DNA of 64,000 nucleotides from Deefgea piscis (lineage in GTDB: Bacteria; Pseudomonadota; Gammaproteobacteria; Burkholderiales; Chitinibacteraceae), in NCBI RefSeq assembly GCF_013284055.1, contig NZ_CP054143.1:3286001-3350000 (forward strand), in the 5' to 3' direction. Of the stretch, positions 63,414 to 64,000 are shown piece after piece. The translations under genes and the position numbers were made by a program. The stretch's first letter is position 1. Each line of letters starts with the position of its first letter. The notes beneath the pieces were generated by a model, which worked only from the letters and a program-made list of their open reading frames with translations, ran no database searches and was not told the DNA's origin.

Positions 63414-63436
63414 ATTATAGAACAAACGTTCTTTTT
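63414..63436 (-). promoter_or_regulatory. com-dam promoter with the recA-type palindrome
   Basis: On the minus strand AGAACGTTTGTTCT (63432-63419) runs into TATAAT (63419-63414). This 23-bp block, counting the preceding A-run, differs at one position from the block at 46835-46857 before recA. The -35 region is weak. ATG follows after GTGCT. Confidence 0.75.
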
Positions 63437-63461
63437 ATGTTTGTAAAATGCAAAAAAAAAC

Positions 63462-63490
63462 CCACCCTTGCCATATAAGCAAGGGTGGGC
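63462..63490 (-). terminator. Terminator of the prophage-like 3' module, copy 2
   Basis: CCCACCCTTG and CAAGGGTGGG pair around a short loop; a T-run follows on the minus strand. It separates the upstream phage-type gene from the com promoter. Confidence 0.85.
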
Positions 63491-63588
63491 TGATTATTTT
63501 TTAGTCACGACGATCAAGCCGCATGGGCGTTCGGTTTGATCCGCTTATCTACTACTTATCCACAGCATTAACCTCAGCTTTTGTGGAT

Positions 63589-64000
63589 TTAAAATACCCA
63601 TCCAGCTCGAACTCGGGCGGTGTTTTTACCCGATAGGCTTTGCGCCAAATCTACGCCCAGCCGCACACGCGATAAATCGCGCTCGAGCCAAATGCCTTTT
63701 TCACGATCACTGCTATAACTCACACCTACCGCCCAAACTTTAGCCGGCGGTGGGATATAGCTGGCCTCGAGTGGCATATCAATGGCACTGACCACTTCGC
63801 CATCTTGCGAGCTGGCGACGATGCGCCGACCATCGCCCGATTGCACTAAGCTCAAATCAACCGTTACCGGCGGACAATCTAGCACCGAGGCTTGATTTGC
63901 TGATGGTTTTGGCTTCACAGTCACTGCAATGCGCCGCTCTTCTCGGCTACCCGTTGGCAAAACATGCGGTGCTGACGACGGTTTGGCGACAGGGCTTCGC
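63589..64000 (-). CDS. Phage-type hypothetical protein, 5' end beyond window
   Basis: The frame is open to the right edge, so the true start lies outside. The visible C-terminal 137 residues include SREERRIAVTVKPKPSANQA, PPAKVWAVGVSYSS and DREKGIWLERDLSRVRLGVD. The ending WLERDLSRVRLGVDLAQ suggests a beta-rich phage accessory or lysis protein, but I cannot name it. A decayed homologue follows the M15 endolysin at 57433-57605, so an endolysin gene may also precede this copy. Confidence 0.65.
   Translation of the reverse strand, partial: RSPVAKPSSAPHVLPTGSREERRIAVTVKPKPSANQASVLDCPPVTVDLSLVQSGDGRRIVASSQDGEVVSAIDMPLEASYIPPPAKVWAVGVSYSSDREKGIWLERDLSRVRLGVDLAQSLSGKNTARVRAGWVF

Noticed and set aside
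1-64000. CRISPR arrays, rRNA genes and complete insertion sequences
   Set aside because: I saw no regularly spaced repeats, rRNA-like sequence or transposase genes on either strand.

Overview
The window looks like a chromosomal segment of a motile betaproteobacterium of the order Neisseriales (a Chitinibacter/Deefgea-like genus is my guess; the order is better supported). Reasons: the tmRNA tag reads ANDETYALAA, as in Neisseria; the housekeeping proteins (AccA, TilS, MutS, RluB, GreB, RecA, RecX) are betaproteobacterial in character; and a FlgM/FlgN/FliW set indicates flagella.

Layout. 1-8.8 kb, minus strand: a truncated Sll1717-type P-loop ATPase, then an nrd stretch in which nrdA and nrdB are separated by a NUDIX hydrolase, an adenine/adenosine deaminase and two paralogous lipoproteins. 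Paired NrdR boxes and a DnaA box lie upstream of nrdA. Next come slyD, with a decayed tandem copy of its 3' end, and a peroxiredoxin that lacks its catalytic cysteine. 8.8-12.5 kb, plus strand: roxA, a small overlapping ORF, an Ala-rich lipoprotein, ubiG and gph. 12.5-18.6 kb: a giant hybrid sensor kinase fused to a pseudokinase C-lobe and an AAA ATPase. 19-20 kb: ssrA followed by a decayed tyrosine recombinase.

20-27.3 kb is an arsenic island: arsJ and its GAPDH partner face arsR-arsD-permease-arsA-acr3. 27.4-30.7 kb holds the lactate-utilisation genes lutABC and a small conserved protein. 31-32.5 kb carries flagellar regulators. 32.7-48.9 kb is mostly housekeeping (accA, tilS, mutS, rluB, greB, thyA, recA, recX) with two sensor kinases, one lacking its phospho-accepting histidine, and dadA. 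49-53.7 kb is nitrate/nitrite metabolism (nirD, nirB, narK).

54-64 kb is accessory and turns prophage-like from about 57.3 kb. It holds an M15 endolysin, a zinc-hook AAA ATPase with a likely 5' frameshift, a broken integrase, the isolated first 23 codons of dusA (a known integration site), and a Mu-like com/dam pair. A 23-bp block containing the palindrome AGAAC-N4-GTTCT and a TATAAT -10 box is shared, with one mismatch, by the recA promoter and the com-dam promoter. This suggests that the prophage-type DNA modification pair is wired to the host SOS response and that com is translated from a leaderless mRNA.
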